Virus record (IMG/VR): IMGVR_UViG_3300012666_000380
Coordinates: 1 to 28,617 of that record
Origin: a virus
Length of the DNA: 28,617 nt
Reading direction: 5' to 3' (one strand)
The notes beneath the pieces were generated by a model. It had not been told where the DNA came from, made no database searches, and saw only the letters and a program-made list of their open reading frames with translations. The position numbers were made by a program, and so were the translations under genes. Below are positions 23,108-28,617 of the stretch, in pieces (position 1 is the first letter of the stretch; each line of letters opens with the position of its first letter).

Positions 23108-23156
23108 GCAGCTCAGAGGGGTTTTGGTTCTTCCCTTCCTTTACCCTCTGGGCTGC
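23108..23156 (+). promoter_or_regulatory. 13-bp hairpin at the 5' end of the early transcript
   Basis: GCAGCTCAGAGGG (23108-23120) pairs with CCCTCTGGGCTGC (23144-23156) over 13 bp with one T-G wobble, around a 23-base pyrimidine-rich loop. The stem starts where transcription from TATAGT is predicted to begin. The first early gene's GGGAGGAAAC ribosome site lies beyond it, 13 bases after the stem. It lacks a T-tract, so a mRNA-stabilising or protein-bound 5' stem is more likely than a terminator. Confidence 0.6.
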
Positions 23157-23177
23157 ACTTAACAAACGGGAGGAAAC

Positions 23178-23378
23178 ATGAGCAAATTCAAAGAATCATT
23201 AAAGACAAAAATAAAAGTAAATCCACGGGAAGCAATCAAACAATTACTTGATAAAGAATCGTATGCAGATTTTGAAGCAGCCTTGAAAGATCAATCTATT
23301 TCATCGGCAGCTATTGGCTCTACCCTTAGAGAGTTCGGGGTGCAAGTATCCAACATGACCATCCAGCGCTGGAGGTAA
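23178..23378 (+). CDS. Small HTH-like DNA-binding protein (66 aa)
   Basis: The ATG follows a good ribosome site GGGAGGAAAC. The product is basic and helical: SLKTKIKVNPREAIKQLL, then AALKDQSISSAAIGSTLREF, and the C-terminal GVQVSNMTIQRWR. The last part resembles the recognition-helix end of small phage helix-turn-helix proteins ('lre.Gv.vs..TI.RWR'). It is the first gene after the early promoter and hairpin, a suitable place for a regulator of the early genes or of the promoter itself. The family is inferred from the helix pattern; no precise match is claimed. Confidence 0.6.
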   Translation: MSKFKESLKTKIKVNPREAIKQLLDKESYADFEAALKDQSISSAAIGSTLREFGVQVSNMTIQRWR

Positions 23379-23379
23379 C

Positions 23380-24369
23380 GTGAGTAAATTCAATGAGGTT
23401 ATTCAACTTGAAAGTAATCTAATTGAATTGAAGAAGGCGTTGCTTTATAGTCAAAGAGCTGAAGCTAAGGCCAAGTTTAAGACAGCCAACTTGATAGAGG
23501 CTGTATATGAGGCAGCAGCTAACTCGTTGTTATCCACACCACGCCCAAAGATTATTCCTCCACTCAAAGATTCAAGGAAGAGCAAGCCAGAGGTAGCTCT
23601 TGTTCATCTTACCGACTGGCAAGCTGGCAAGAAAACTGTTTCGTATGACATCCCTACGTTGTCCTCTCGCATAGAGGAGATGATTAAGAAAGTGCTATCT
23701 CTTACCGAGATCCAGCGAGCACACCATCCAGTAAAGGAGTGTGTGGTCATGCTGGGTGGCGACATGGTGGAAGGCGTCGGTATATTTCCAGGGCAGCAGT
23801 ATGAGATAGGTGCACATCTGTACGAACAAATGTTCGAGGTGGTTCGCATCATTGAGGGATGCATTCGCTCGCTTGCCCAATCGTTTGAGAAAGTCACAGT
23901 CGTGTGTGAGTTTGGCAACCATGGCAGACTAGGTAAAAAAGGTGAGATGCCAGCAGGTGACAACATTGATCGCATGGCTTACCAAATTGCTGCAAACAAC
24001 TGCAAAGATATCAAGCACGTCAAGTGGCAGATGTCGGATGATTGGTATCAGATCTTCCATATCGGAAACTACAAAGTGTTATTGGTGCACGGTGACGAGA
24101 TCGGTTCATTCGGAAACATCTTGCGCAAAGTATCAGCTTGGTCCACGGGTGTAGTAGAACCATTTGATGATTGCTACATGGGGCACTTCCACACCCCAAC
24201 CGCATTGACTATGGCTAATGGTGGGCGTATCTTTGTTACGGGTTCACCAGAATCACACAACGAATACGCACGCACATTCATTGCTGCCGTGGGCAAACCA
24301 TCGCAACGCATTCACTTCATTGACCCAGACAAAGGGCGGGTAACCGCAGAGTACGTGTGCTGGCTATGA
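23380..24369 (+). CDS. Calcineurin-like metallophosphoesterase (329 aa)
   Basis: The start is GTG, one base after the previous stop. The conserved metal ligands are visible in order: D79 with Q81 in HLTDWQAGK (Q replaces the usual H), D128 in MLGGDMVEG, N180-H181 in FGNHGR, H237 in LLVHGDE, and H269/H271 in MGHFHTP. The N-terminal 70 residues are a helical, charged extension, possibly a coiled coil. The core resembles the MRE11/SbcD-like and phage phosphoesterase branch, which cuts DNA or RNA ends, but the substrate cannot be read from the sequence. It lies in the early region with a recombination exonuclease and an annealing-like protein, which supports a DNA-processing role. Its stop overlaps the next small gene (ATGA). 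Confidence 0.8.
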   Translation: MSKFNEVIQLESNLIELKKALLYSQRAEAKAKFKTANLIEAVYEAAANSLLSTPRPKIIPPLKDSRKSKPEVALVHLTDWQAGKKTVSYDIPTLSSRIEEMIKKVLSLTEIQRAHHPVKECVVMLGGDMVEGVGIFPGQQYEIGAHLYEQMFEVVRIIEGCIRSLAQSFEKVTVVCEFGNHGRLGKKGEMPAGDNIDRMAYQIAANNCKDIKHVKWQMSDDWYQIFHIGNYKVLLVHGDEIGSFGNILRKVSAWSTGVVEPFDDCYMGHFHTPTALTMANGGRIFVTGSPESHNEYARTFIAAVGKPSQRIHFIDPDKGRVTAEYVCWL

Positions 24370-24536
24370 GACTTCGCTGCAACAAGTGCGACGCGATTCT
24401 TGAATATGATGACACAAAGATGGCCTCGTGTCTCTGCGACCCTGATGCCCCGACTTGGGTGGCAATCACCCGCGAAGGACGAATCATGTCCATGTCGCAC
24501 GCCAGTTACGAATACCTACCAAAGGCACAATCATGA
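24366..24536 (+). CDS. Small Cys-rich zinc-ribbon-like protein (56 aa)
   Basis: The ATG overlaps the phosphoesterase stop (ATGA), and the TGA overlaps the next small ORF. The product begins MRLRCNKCDAILEYDD and contains SCLCDPDAPTWVAITREG. The CxxC at residues 5-8 and CxC at 22-24 would form a four-cysteine zinc site. It ends with SHASYEYLPKAQS. It is too small for a catalytic domain and probably binds nucleic acid or a protein partner. Coupled translation on both ends supports it as a real gene. Confidence 0.65.
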   Translation: MRLRCNKCDAILEYDDTKMASCLCDPDAPTWVAITREGRIMSMSHASYEYLPKAQS

Positions 24537-24631
24537 CGCACACACGCGCGCGCCTGTGCGCGTGCGTAAATAAAGGTGTGCCCCCGCGCGACCCGATCTG
24601 CGGGGAGAAACCAGACGATGACGAAGAATGA
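24533..24631 (+). CDS. Possible tiny ORF (32 aa)
   Basis: An ATG at 24533 overlaps the upstream stop (ATGA), and the frame runs to TGA at 24629-24631. It overlaps the start of the next gene by 14 bases. The product starts MTHTRARLCACVNKG and has three cysteines (9, 11, 23), ending in an acidic DDDEE. The coding stretch includes the CG-alternating hairpin at 24543-24564, so its composition may be driven by that DNA or RNA element. The gene could be a translational coupler rather than a functional protein. I have little confidence. Confidence 0.3.
   Translation: MTHTRARLCACVNKGVPPRDPICGEKPDDDEE
24543..24564 (+). repeat. CG-alternating hairpin
   Basis: CACGCGC (24543-24549) pairs with GCGCGTG (24558-24564) around the 8-base loop GCGCCTGT. 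The surrounding stretch 24536-24567 is an almost uninterrupted alternation of C or T with G or A (CACACGCGCGCG), unusual in this mid-GC genome. No T-tract follows, so a terminator is unlikely. Confidence 0.5.
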
Positions 24632-24911
24632 GCTCACCTATATATATGTGACGTGGACGGACGCGCACTCGGGTAGCGAAACGTGGACCAACATACGTGA
24701 CCTTGACCAAGAACCCGTGCTCGTGCGCACAGCAGGATTTTTACTACCGCAATCAGATGGTGGCAAGGAAGGGCACATCACCATATATCAGAGCATCACC
24801 CCAAACGATGACATAGATCATGTCCTACATATACCGACAGCGATGGTCAAAGAATTCAAGTGCATCCAAATAAATCTCGAATCAAAGGTTGTGTCCATCC
24901 CCTTGACGTGA
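24618..24911 (+). CDS. Conserved small phage protein with YVTWTDAHS and HIPxAMVK motifs (97 aa)
   Basis: I choose the ATG at 24618 because GGGGAG lies at 24602-24607, ten bases upstream, and MTKNELTYIYVTWTDAHS is the natural beginning of the domain; an earlier start at 24576 would add 14 unconserved residues. The protein includes EPVLVRTAGFLLPQSDGG, HITIYQSITPNDDIDHVLHI and PTAMVKEFKCI. I recognise this pattern from small proteins of unknown function in aquatic phages. The mostly beta pattern suggests a compact beta domain. No catalytic residue set or metal site is clear. It probably acts within the early gene block. Confidence 0.65.
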   Translation: MTKNELTYIYVTWTDAHSGSETWTNIRDLDQEPVLVRTAGFLLPQSDGGKEGHITIYQSITPNDDIDHVLHIPTAMVKEFKCIQINLESKVVSIPLT

Positions 24912-24939
24912 TACGTTTGTATTACACGAAAGGAAGAAC

Positions 24940-25875
24940 ATGAGATACACAATCAGCAAGCCACAACATGGCAGCAAAGAATGGTTGGAGGTACGGTGGC
25001 GTGACCACAACGGACTCTCCCGTATCGCAGCATCAAGCGCAGCAGCCGTGCACGGTGAGCACGAATATATGACGGCAGGAGATCTCGCAACAGAACTCTT
25101 GGCAGAGGAAGCACCACAACCAAAGCAGGCCAATGCTGCAATGGAGCGTGGCAACAGACTTGAACCAGTCCTTATTCAATGGACGGCAGATCTAGAAGAA
25201 ATTGTTTTGAATACTCCAGACATTATGTATTGCTTTGAAAACGGTGATGCCCGCATGATTGCGACACTTGATGCAATTAGTGCAGACGGCATGCCATTTG
25301 AAATCAAGACAACCAAGAAGCGCTGGGATGGTGTGCTCCCACGCCAATGGTATTGGCAAGGGGTACAGCAATCCATTTGTGTAGGCACGAATCAGATTGA
25401 GTGGCGTATCTTTGACAGCGATCTTGAGTTGCATCAGTACACGCAGATCATTACATCCGATGAGCAACAGATACACATCAGCGCAGTTGATGAGTTCTTG
25501 AATCTAATCGAGCAAGGACTAGTACCTGAGGTAGCCAAGCTTTCTTATGACAACGTATCCAATCTGTACAGCAAATCTTCTGATATGCAAACCATGCTGC
25601 CATCATCAGCAATGGAGATCATTAATCAATTAGAGAAAACGAAGGAAGCAAAAAGAAAACTTGAGGAAGTAGAAAACAATCTCAAGGCAGAGCTTGGCTT
25701 GATGATGAAAAATTCTGAGGAAGGAATACTCAACGGCGATATCGTGGTGACATGGAAAACTCAGACACGCAATGTGTTTGACTCAGCAAGGTTTGACAAA
25801 GAGCATCCAGCTCTGTCAAAAAAATACAGGAAGGACACGAGCTTTCGTGTTCTTAAAACAAAGGTAAGGAGATAA
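24940..25875 (+). CDS. YqaJ-like viral recombinase / DNA exonuclease (311 aa)
   Basis: AAAGGAAG precedes the ATG. The N-terminus GSKEWLEVRWRDHNGLSRIA and AAAVHGEHEYMTAGDLATEL match the YqaJ/lambda-exo-like fold. The active site is visible as E75 in ERGNRLEPVL, D111 in ATLDAIS, and E121xK123 in FEIKTTKKRW. The Q-rich helix QWYWQGVQQSICVG (residues 136-149) follows, as in the YqaJ family. Residues 225-260 form a coiled coil (IINQLEKTKEAKRKLEEVEN). The enzyme degrades one DNA strand to make single-stranded DNA for an annealing protein, and such a candidate is encoded immediately downstream. Function in phage recombination or replication is inferred from this pair. Confidence 0.85.
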   Translation: MRYTISKPQHGSKEWLEVRWRDHNGLSRIAASSAAAVHGEHEYMTAGDLATELLAEEAPQPKQANAAMERGNRLEPVLIQWTADLEEIVLNTPDIMYCFENGDARMIATLDAISADGMPFEIKTTKKRWDGVLPRQWYWQGVQQSICVGTNQIEWRIFDSDLELHQYTQIITSDEQQIHISAVDEFLNLIEQGLVPEVAKLSYDNVSNLYSKSSDMQTMLPSSAMEIINQLEKTKEAKRKLEEVENNLKAELGLMMKNSEEGILNGDIVVTWKTQTRNVFDSARFDKEHPALSKKYRKDTSFRVLKTKVRR

Positions 25876-25877
25876 CA

Positions 25878-26534
25878 ATGCCAGGGTTCAACTTAGATAA
25901 CTACGAAACAGTAGAGGACAGACTCGTAAAGTTTTGGGCTGACCATACAAATGGTCGGATCAATACATCTATCCACTACTACGATGACACACGGATTCTT
26001 GTGCGGGCAGAGGTTTACTTTGACCGTGAAGATGCTACCCCAGTAGCAACGGGGTATGCAGAGGAAGTACGTGGTGCAAGCCCAGTAAACCGCACCTCAC
26101 ACGCAGAGAACGCAGAGACCAGCGCCATCGGTAGGGCTCTCGCCAACTGTGGATACGCAGCCAAGGGTGTACGCCCTAGCCGTGAGGAGATGCAGAAGGT
26201 AGAACGTGGGGATGTGTGGGTTTCACGACCTATGAATCCAACCGTAATCGTAACCAAAGATAATACCGTGAATGAAATCATGGAGGAGTTGGTTAGCAAC
26301 GGTGCTACTTATGTAGAGGATGAGCAGAAGCCACGGAATATCTCGATCAAGAATCCGAACGAGCCAGCATCGCCCAAGCAATTAGGTATGTTGCGTGCAG
26401 TACTACGCAGCCAAGGTATCTCTGACAACAAAGAGGTACTTGACCTGTGCAGCGCAGCTGTGAACCGCAACATATCCAAGCTTGACGAACTTGAAAAGGG
26501 TGAGGCATCAGCGCTTATCACCCAATACAAGTGA
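25878..26534 (+). CDS. Putative single-strand annealing protein (218 aa)
   Basis: AAGGAG lies upstream of the ATG. The central block PVNRTSHAENAETSAIGRAL with ANCGYAAKGVRPS is the most conserved part; 'E.aETsAiGRALa..Gy' is a hallmark of a phage protein family often paired with YqaJ or exonuclease genes. The N-terminal beta domain (RILVRAEVYFDREDATPVAT) is also present. A C-terminal helical part SPKQLGMLRAVLRSQGI with DELEKGEASALITQ is similar to C-terminal domains of single-strand annealing proteins. The role would be to pair single strands made by the exonuclease. I cannot assign a precise superfamily (RecT, Erf or Rad52-like). It overlaps the next small gene by GTGA. Confidence 0.6.
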   Translation: MPGFNLDNYETVEDRLVKFWADHTNGRINTSIHYYDDTRILVRAEVYFDREDATPVATGYAEEVRGASPVNRTSHAENAETSAIGRALANCGYAAKGVRPSREEMQKVERGDVWVSRPMNPTVIVTKDNTVNEIMEELVSNGATYVEDEQKPRNISIKNPNEPASPKQLGMLRAVLRSQGISDNKEVLDLCSAAVNRNISKLDELEKGEASALITQYK

Positions 26535-26680
26535 GCAAGAAAGCAAAGACTTTGATTACCATCCGTTTGGATACCGAGTTGATTGGGCAAGTCAATAAGG
26601 TATCCAAACGGATACATTCCACAAGATCAGAAACAATCAGAGTCTTACTTAGAGAAGCACTCGGACAATACAATGGATGA
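26531..26680 (+). CDS. Ribbon-helix-helix DNA-binding protein (49 aa)
   Basis: The start is GTG, overlapping the stop of the annealing-protein gene (GTGA). The product is KKAKTLITIRLDTELIGQVN followed by RIHSTRSETIRVLLREALG. A beta strand with a TLITIRLD pattern precedes two helices, where the second (SETIRVLLREAL) carries the usual conserved N-cap. This is the Arc/CopG ribbon-helix-helix fold, which binds DNA as a dimer and often represses its own or early phage promoters. It is very short and overlaps the next gene by 8 bases. Target sites are unknown; the early promoter region at 23073 is a natural candidate. Confidence 0.75.
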   Translation: MSKKAKTLITIRLDTELIGQVNKVSKRIHSTRSETIRVLLREALGQYNG

Positions 26681-27116
26681 AAGGAAAGGTTACTGTGAAG
26701 GCAACAAAGATAAGTGCAACACCAAGGGATGTCCCCTATTCGGAACACTCGGGCGCGCCAGTCGTGACGGTGCGCGTAGGATTCGCAACTGTGGCGACCC
26801 TGCAGCTAGGGGTAAACGTAACAGATCTAAAGGGGATTCGAAAGCACGTCGTGCCCGTAAGAAACTTGGGTTGGGTGGTCATCTTACCCGTCACGAGGAA
26901 AACTGGGGTGGTGCTTTTCGTACCGAGGTCAAAGCGGGCGCGCAAGTTGGTCCGATTTATACACGATTCAGAGACGCGAAAGCACAGAGTGATCAAGCAA
27001 AGGCGTTGGGTGACAATCGCCCATTTATAATGGTCGCAATGCCAGACGGAACAACCGAAGGAATCATCTTAATTACACTTACCGAGTTCACAGAAATCAT
27101 AAGCCTTATTCCATAA
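26673..27116 (+). CDS. Zinc-containing PD-(D/E)XK or resolvase-like nuclease (147 aa)
   Basis: The ATG at 26673 overlaps the previous stop and begins MDERKGYCEGNKDKC; an upstream in-frame ATG at 26583 would lie inside the ribbon-helix-helix gene. Four N-terminal cysteines (8, 15, 20, 40) suggest a zinc site. Residues 44-70 are very basic (AARGKRNRSKGDSKARRARK). The core EENWGGAFRTEVKAGAQVGP contains the E75/E76 and E85-V-K87 arrangement typical of ExK nuclease cores, then YTRFRDAKAQSDQ and RPFIMVAMPDG. Similar proteins in actinophages are described as Holliday-junction-resolvase-like. It may cut branched DNA in replication or recombination. The nuclease label is inferred from the ExK motif and context. 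Confidence 0.55.
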   Translation: MDERKGYCEGNKDKCNTKGCPLFGTLGRASRDGARRIRNCGDPAARGKRNRSKGDSKARRARKKLGLGGHLTRHEENWGGAFRTEVKAGAQVGPIYTRFRDAKAQSDQAKALGDNRPFIMVAMPDGTTEGIILITLTEFTEIISLIP

Positions 27117-27151
27117 GGACTTCAGGAGTTTTACTATAATGGGAGGGAACA

Positions 27152-27694
27152 ATGAACATACTTATACGGTGTATAGCCGTACCTTTGGCAGGGTTAATTG
27201 CTTTGAGTTCGCAGGCTCAGGCAGCAATAGCACCTTCACCAGCTTCCACCTTGATCAGGTGGGAGATTCAATCACCAACCACATACGTCAATCACGAGAG
27301 GTTGGATTTACCGAGGTACCCAACTTTCAAACACGGGGATATCTCCTGGCTACCGAGCTTGGCAGCTCAGGCTGGGTGGCCTCGCTCGACATGGAAGAAG
27401 CTTGGTCAGATAATCCTGAGGGAATCAGGTGGCTGCCCTAACCGTGCTGGCGGGGACATGGTCGACAGGAACTGCAATATAACTGGGGTTTCCGAATGGA
27501 ACCATAGGTCAGACACAGGGTTGCTGCAGATTAACGGGGTACATTGGAAGCAGGATCATGCCCAATACCACGGACTTATCTGCAAGAGACTTGGGGTATG
27601 CGAGCAGTCTATACTGTTAGACCCGCTCACTAATCTCATAGCAGGCAAACTCCTTTACGATGTTGCGGGGTGGAGTCCCTGGGATATCGGATAG
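27152..27694 (+). CDS. Secreted lytic transglycosylase-like protein, SLT fold (180 aa)
   Basis: GGAGGG (27142-27147) precedes the ATG. Residues 1-24 are a signal peptide (basic start, IAVPLAGLIALSS core, cleavage after QAQA). Then LGQIILRESGGCPN provides catalytic E91 in the lysozyme-like ESGG, followed by HRSDTGLLQING (residues 118-129), the SLT-fold 'S..G..Qin' motif. A helix LLDPLTNLIAGKLLYD with GWSPWDIG closes the domain. Cysteines at 95, 108, 144 and 150 may form two disulfides. The enzyme would cleave peptidoglycan glycan strands outside the membrane. It lies in the early block, not in the lysis cassette, so a role in host wall remodelling or exclusion of other phages is possible. Confidence 0.8.
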   Translation: MNILIRCIAVPLAGLIALSSQAQAAIAPSPASTLIRWEIQSPTTYVNHERLDLPRYPTFKHGDISWLPSLAAQAGWPRSTWKKLGQIILRESGGCPNRAGGDMVDRNCNITGVSEWNHRSDTGLLQINGVHWKQDHAQYHGLICKRLGVCEQSILLDPLTNLIAGKLLYDVAGWSPWDIG

Positions 27695-27725
27695 AAACCA
27701 AATGAAAGATAGAAAGGAATGGGAT

Positions 27726-28007
27726 ATGGAACTAATGAATGAGTTCTCCTTGTTTAACAAGGACTTTAGCTGGGGTGACGAGGCAGCTTGCAAAGGTATG
27801 CCGACCGACATGTTCTTTCCAGAACGTGGCAACAGCTCAACAGAAAGAAAAGCAATCAAAGAGTTATGCGGAGGTTGCAAAGTGCAGCAGCAATGCCTAG
27901 ATTTTGCAATCGATAACTTCATTACCTATGGTATTTGGGGTGGCATGACATTGAATGAAAGACGTAGATACAAGGCGAGGGCTGAGTGGGCAAAGAAATC
28001 ATCATGA
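27726..28007 (+). CDS. WhiB-like Fe-S transcription factor (93 aa)
   Basis: The ATG at 27726 is chosen because AAAGGA (27713-27718) lies seven bases upstream; in-frame ATGs at 27702 or earlier lack it. The four WhiB cysteines are C22 (AACKG), C48, C51 (ELCGGCKV) and C57 (QQCLDFA), followed by the GIWGG turn (residues 69-73) and a basic helix TLNERRRYKARAEW. These are the hallmarks of the actinobacterial WhiB family, which binds a [4Fe-4S] cluster, contacts sigma factor and controls transcription. Phage copies are known to change host gene expression or block further infection. It is the strongest evidence that the host is an actinobacterium. It overlaps the next small gene (ATGA). Confidence 0.93.
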   Translation: MELMNEFSLFNKDFSWGDEAACKGMPTDMFFPERGNSSTERKAIKELCGGCKVQQQCLDFAIDNFITYGIWGGMTLNERRRYKARAEWAKKSS

Positions 28008-28162
28008 CAGACGAGATGTTGGTTAGCGTATCTAAGTTTCTACGCCGTGCATTTGTTGGCAGATTAGAAGAAGAAGAACTTGTCAATTGTGTATCGGTAA
28101 TAGAACACGAACTAATGAGAAGGAGGATTGATGCTGCCAGAAAACATAGATCGATTCGTTGA
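28004..28162 (+). CDS. Small charged helical protein (52 aa)
   Basis: The ATG overlaps the WhiB-like stop (ATGA). The product begins MTDEMLVSVSKFLRRAF, has LEEEELVNCVSVIEHEL and ends with the basic MRRRIDAARKHRSIR. It is helical and strongly charged, with no clear domain. It overlaps the following gene by 32 bases, which is long for this genome, but its ATGA coupling supports reality. It may be a small regulator or a protein-binding peptide. I do not recognise a family. Confidence 0.5.
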   Translation: MTDEMLVSVSKFLRRAFVGRLEEEELVNCVSVIEHELMRRRIDAARKHRSIR

Positions 28163-28508
28163 TAGGTTGTGTGCGCTGTACCCCAACAGGCAGGTAGCAC
28201 GCAACACAATCAAGTCTGGTTGGAGAGTGGACAAAGAACTCTTGGCTGCATCGGTGCACATGTGTCGCAGGGTTATTGATATTGTGGAAAGAGACGGAGA
28301 GTTTCCATCACTACATAGAATCAAGACCTTACTGAAAGACATGAGACCCAATGACCAGATCACCACATGTACGGTTTGTAACGGGTCGGGTTGGGGCGAG
28401 AGGTACACAGCACTATCGGATGTTGGTATTGAATACACATACGTTAAGCCATGCATATGCAGGGAAGGGATAACACATGAAACGTCATTGGAATTGCAGC
28501 ACTTGTAA
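28131..28508 (+). CDS. Replication-region protein with a zinc-finger-like C-terminus (125 aa)
   Basis: The start is ATG at 28131, four bases after AGGAGG (28121-28126); a TTG one codon earlier is too close to the Shine-Dalgarno. The N-terminus is helical (ENIDRFVDRLCALYP, KSGWRVDKELLAASVHMCRR). The C-terminal part has CTVCNGSGWGE (CxxC with GxG) at residues 80-90 and KPCICREG (C108, C110). This gives a four-cysteine zinc site resembling half of a DnaJ-type zinc finger. Proteins of this type lie near helicase or loader genes in phages. Its exact role is unknown. The last bases overlap the next gene. Confidence 0.65.
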   Translation: MLPENIDRFVDRLCALYPNRQVARNTIKSGWRVDKELLAASVHMCRRVIDIVERDGEFPSLHRIKTLLKDMRPNDQITTCTVCNGSGWGERYTALSDVGIEYTYVKPCICREGITHETSLELQHL

Positions 28509-28617
28509 CAATCAGATAGTTACCTATGTAGAGTTATCTGAACCACCAACGTGCTCGAACCGTCATTCAATTAAACAAATGGAAGAGAAGGGAAAACGAA
28601 ATGAACATTCCGAAGTT
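28477..28617 (+). CDS. Small zinc-ribbon-like protein (truncated by window end)
   Basis: An ATG at 28477 within the end of the previous gene opens a frame that remains open to the last base (47 residues seen). The product starts KRHWNCSTCNNQIVTYVELS and has PPTCSNRHSIKQM. A CxxC pair (residues 7-10) plus C26 and H30 make a possible zinc site. A second ATG at 28601 (MNIPK) could begin the next gene. I cannot see the end, so its length and role are unknown. The 32-base overlap with the upstream gene is longer than usual for this genome. Confidence 0.5.
   Translation, partial: MKRHWNCSTCNNQIVTYVELSEPPTCSNRHSIKQMEEKGKRNEHSEV

Noticed and set aside
22970-23251. A 93-residue + strand frame over the early promoter and hairpin
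   Set aside because: It covers a strong promoter and the start of the HTH-like gene in another frame. Its product has no recognisable features.
24903-24925. TTGACG with TATTAC as a promoter for the YqaJ-like gene
   Set aside because: The spacing is only 11 bases, and no alternative -10 at 16-18 bases is acceptable.
27135-27140. Perfect TATAAT before the SLT-like gene as a promoter
   Set aside because: There is no -35-like element 15-19 bases upstream, and the predicted start would fall inside the ribosome site, leaving almost no leader.
27139-27441. A 100-residue + strand frame overlapping the SLT-like gene
   Set aside because: The competing frame from 27152 has a signal peptide, SLT motifs and a better ribosome site, so this one is a shadow.
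1-28617. tRNA genes, CRISPR arrays, insertion sequences, integrase or attachment sites
   Set aside because: I found no cloverleaf with a TTC-loop signature, no evenly spaced direct repeats with spacers, and no transposase or integrase motif in any translated gene.

Overview
The window is a contiguous piece of a tailed bacteriophage genome. Every convincing gene lies on the + strand, and genes are packed tightly with many ATGA, GTGA and TAATG stop/start overlaps. Host clues point to an actinobacterium, most likely a low- to mid-GC aquatic one. These are a WhiB-like Fe-S regulator (27726-28007), a secreted transglycosylase-like protein, a small two-helix holin next to an M15 peptidase lysin, and a Thr-rich secreted PA14-like protein of the kind seen in aquatic actinobacteria. 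I see no tape-measure, sheath or baseplate genes. The portal, a giant 1703-residue internal-virion-like protein, an N4 gp56-like capsid protein and a short-tail-like set suggest a podovirus-like virion. That last point is inference.

Layout. (1) 1-9485: portal C-terminus, a small protein, the giant protein and three further unidentified probable virion proteins. (2) 9502-11150: a promoter, a structured leader RNA, scaffold, major capsid protein and a GC-rich terminator. (3) 11150-14772: an extended -10 promoter, a small structural protein, a 12-repeat fibre-like protein, five tiny mostly lysine-rich proteins and a probable head-tail adaptor. (4) 14776-18765: a probable tail nozzle/propeller protein and fibre/adhesin proteins, including a glycine-rich adhesin. 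(5) 18777-20030: an AT-rich island with its own candidate promoter, encoding two overlapping 2OG-Fe(II) oxygenase-like proteins. (6) 20033-22898: a secreted PA14/mucin-like protein and the lysis cassette (two or three small membrane proteins and an M15 peptidase). (7) 22899-23177: a structured intergenic region with a good promoter whose transcript would begin with a 13-bp hairpin. (8) 23178-28617: early/replication genes. These are a small HTH-like protein, a metallophosphoesterase, a YqaJ-type exonuclease, a putative annealing protein, a ribbon-helix-helix protein, a PD-(D/E)XK/resolvase-like nuclease, a secreted SLT-fold protein, the WhiB-like protein and small zinc-binding proteins.

How the parts work together. 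The nuclease, annealing and phosphoesterase genes form a recombination/DNA-processing module. WhiB, HTH and RHH proteins are candidate regulators of host or phage genes. The late genes build a capsid and a probably short tail with several fibres, and the lysis cassette ends the cycle.

Most unusual observations. Many independent start codons in the structural half follow small hairpins that hold the Shine-Dalgarno in the loop or stem, while the early genes lack them. The capsid operon has a three-hairpin leader with mutually exclusive pairings around the scaffold Shine-Dalgarno. Two oxygenases and a host-like mucin/PA14 surface protein sit between the tail adhesins and lysis genes.
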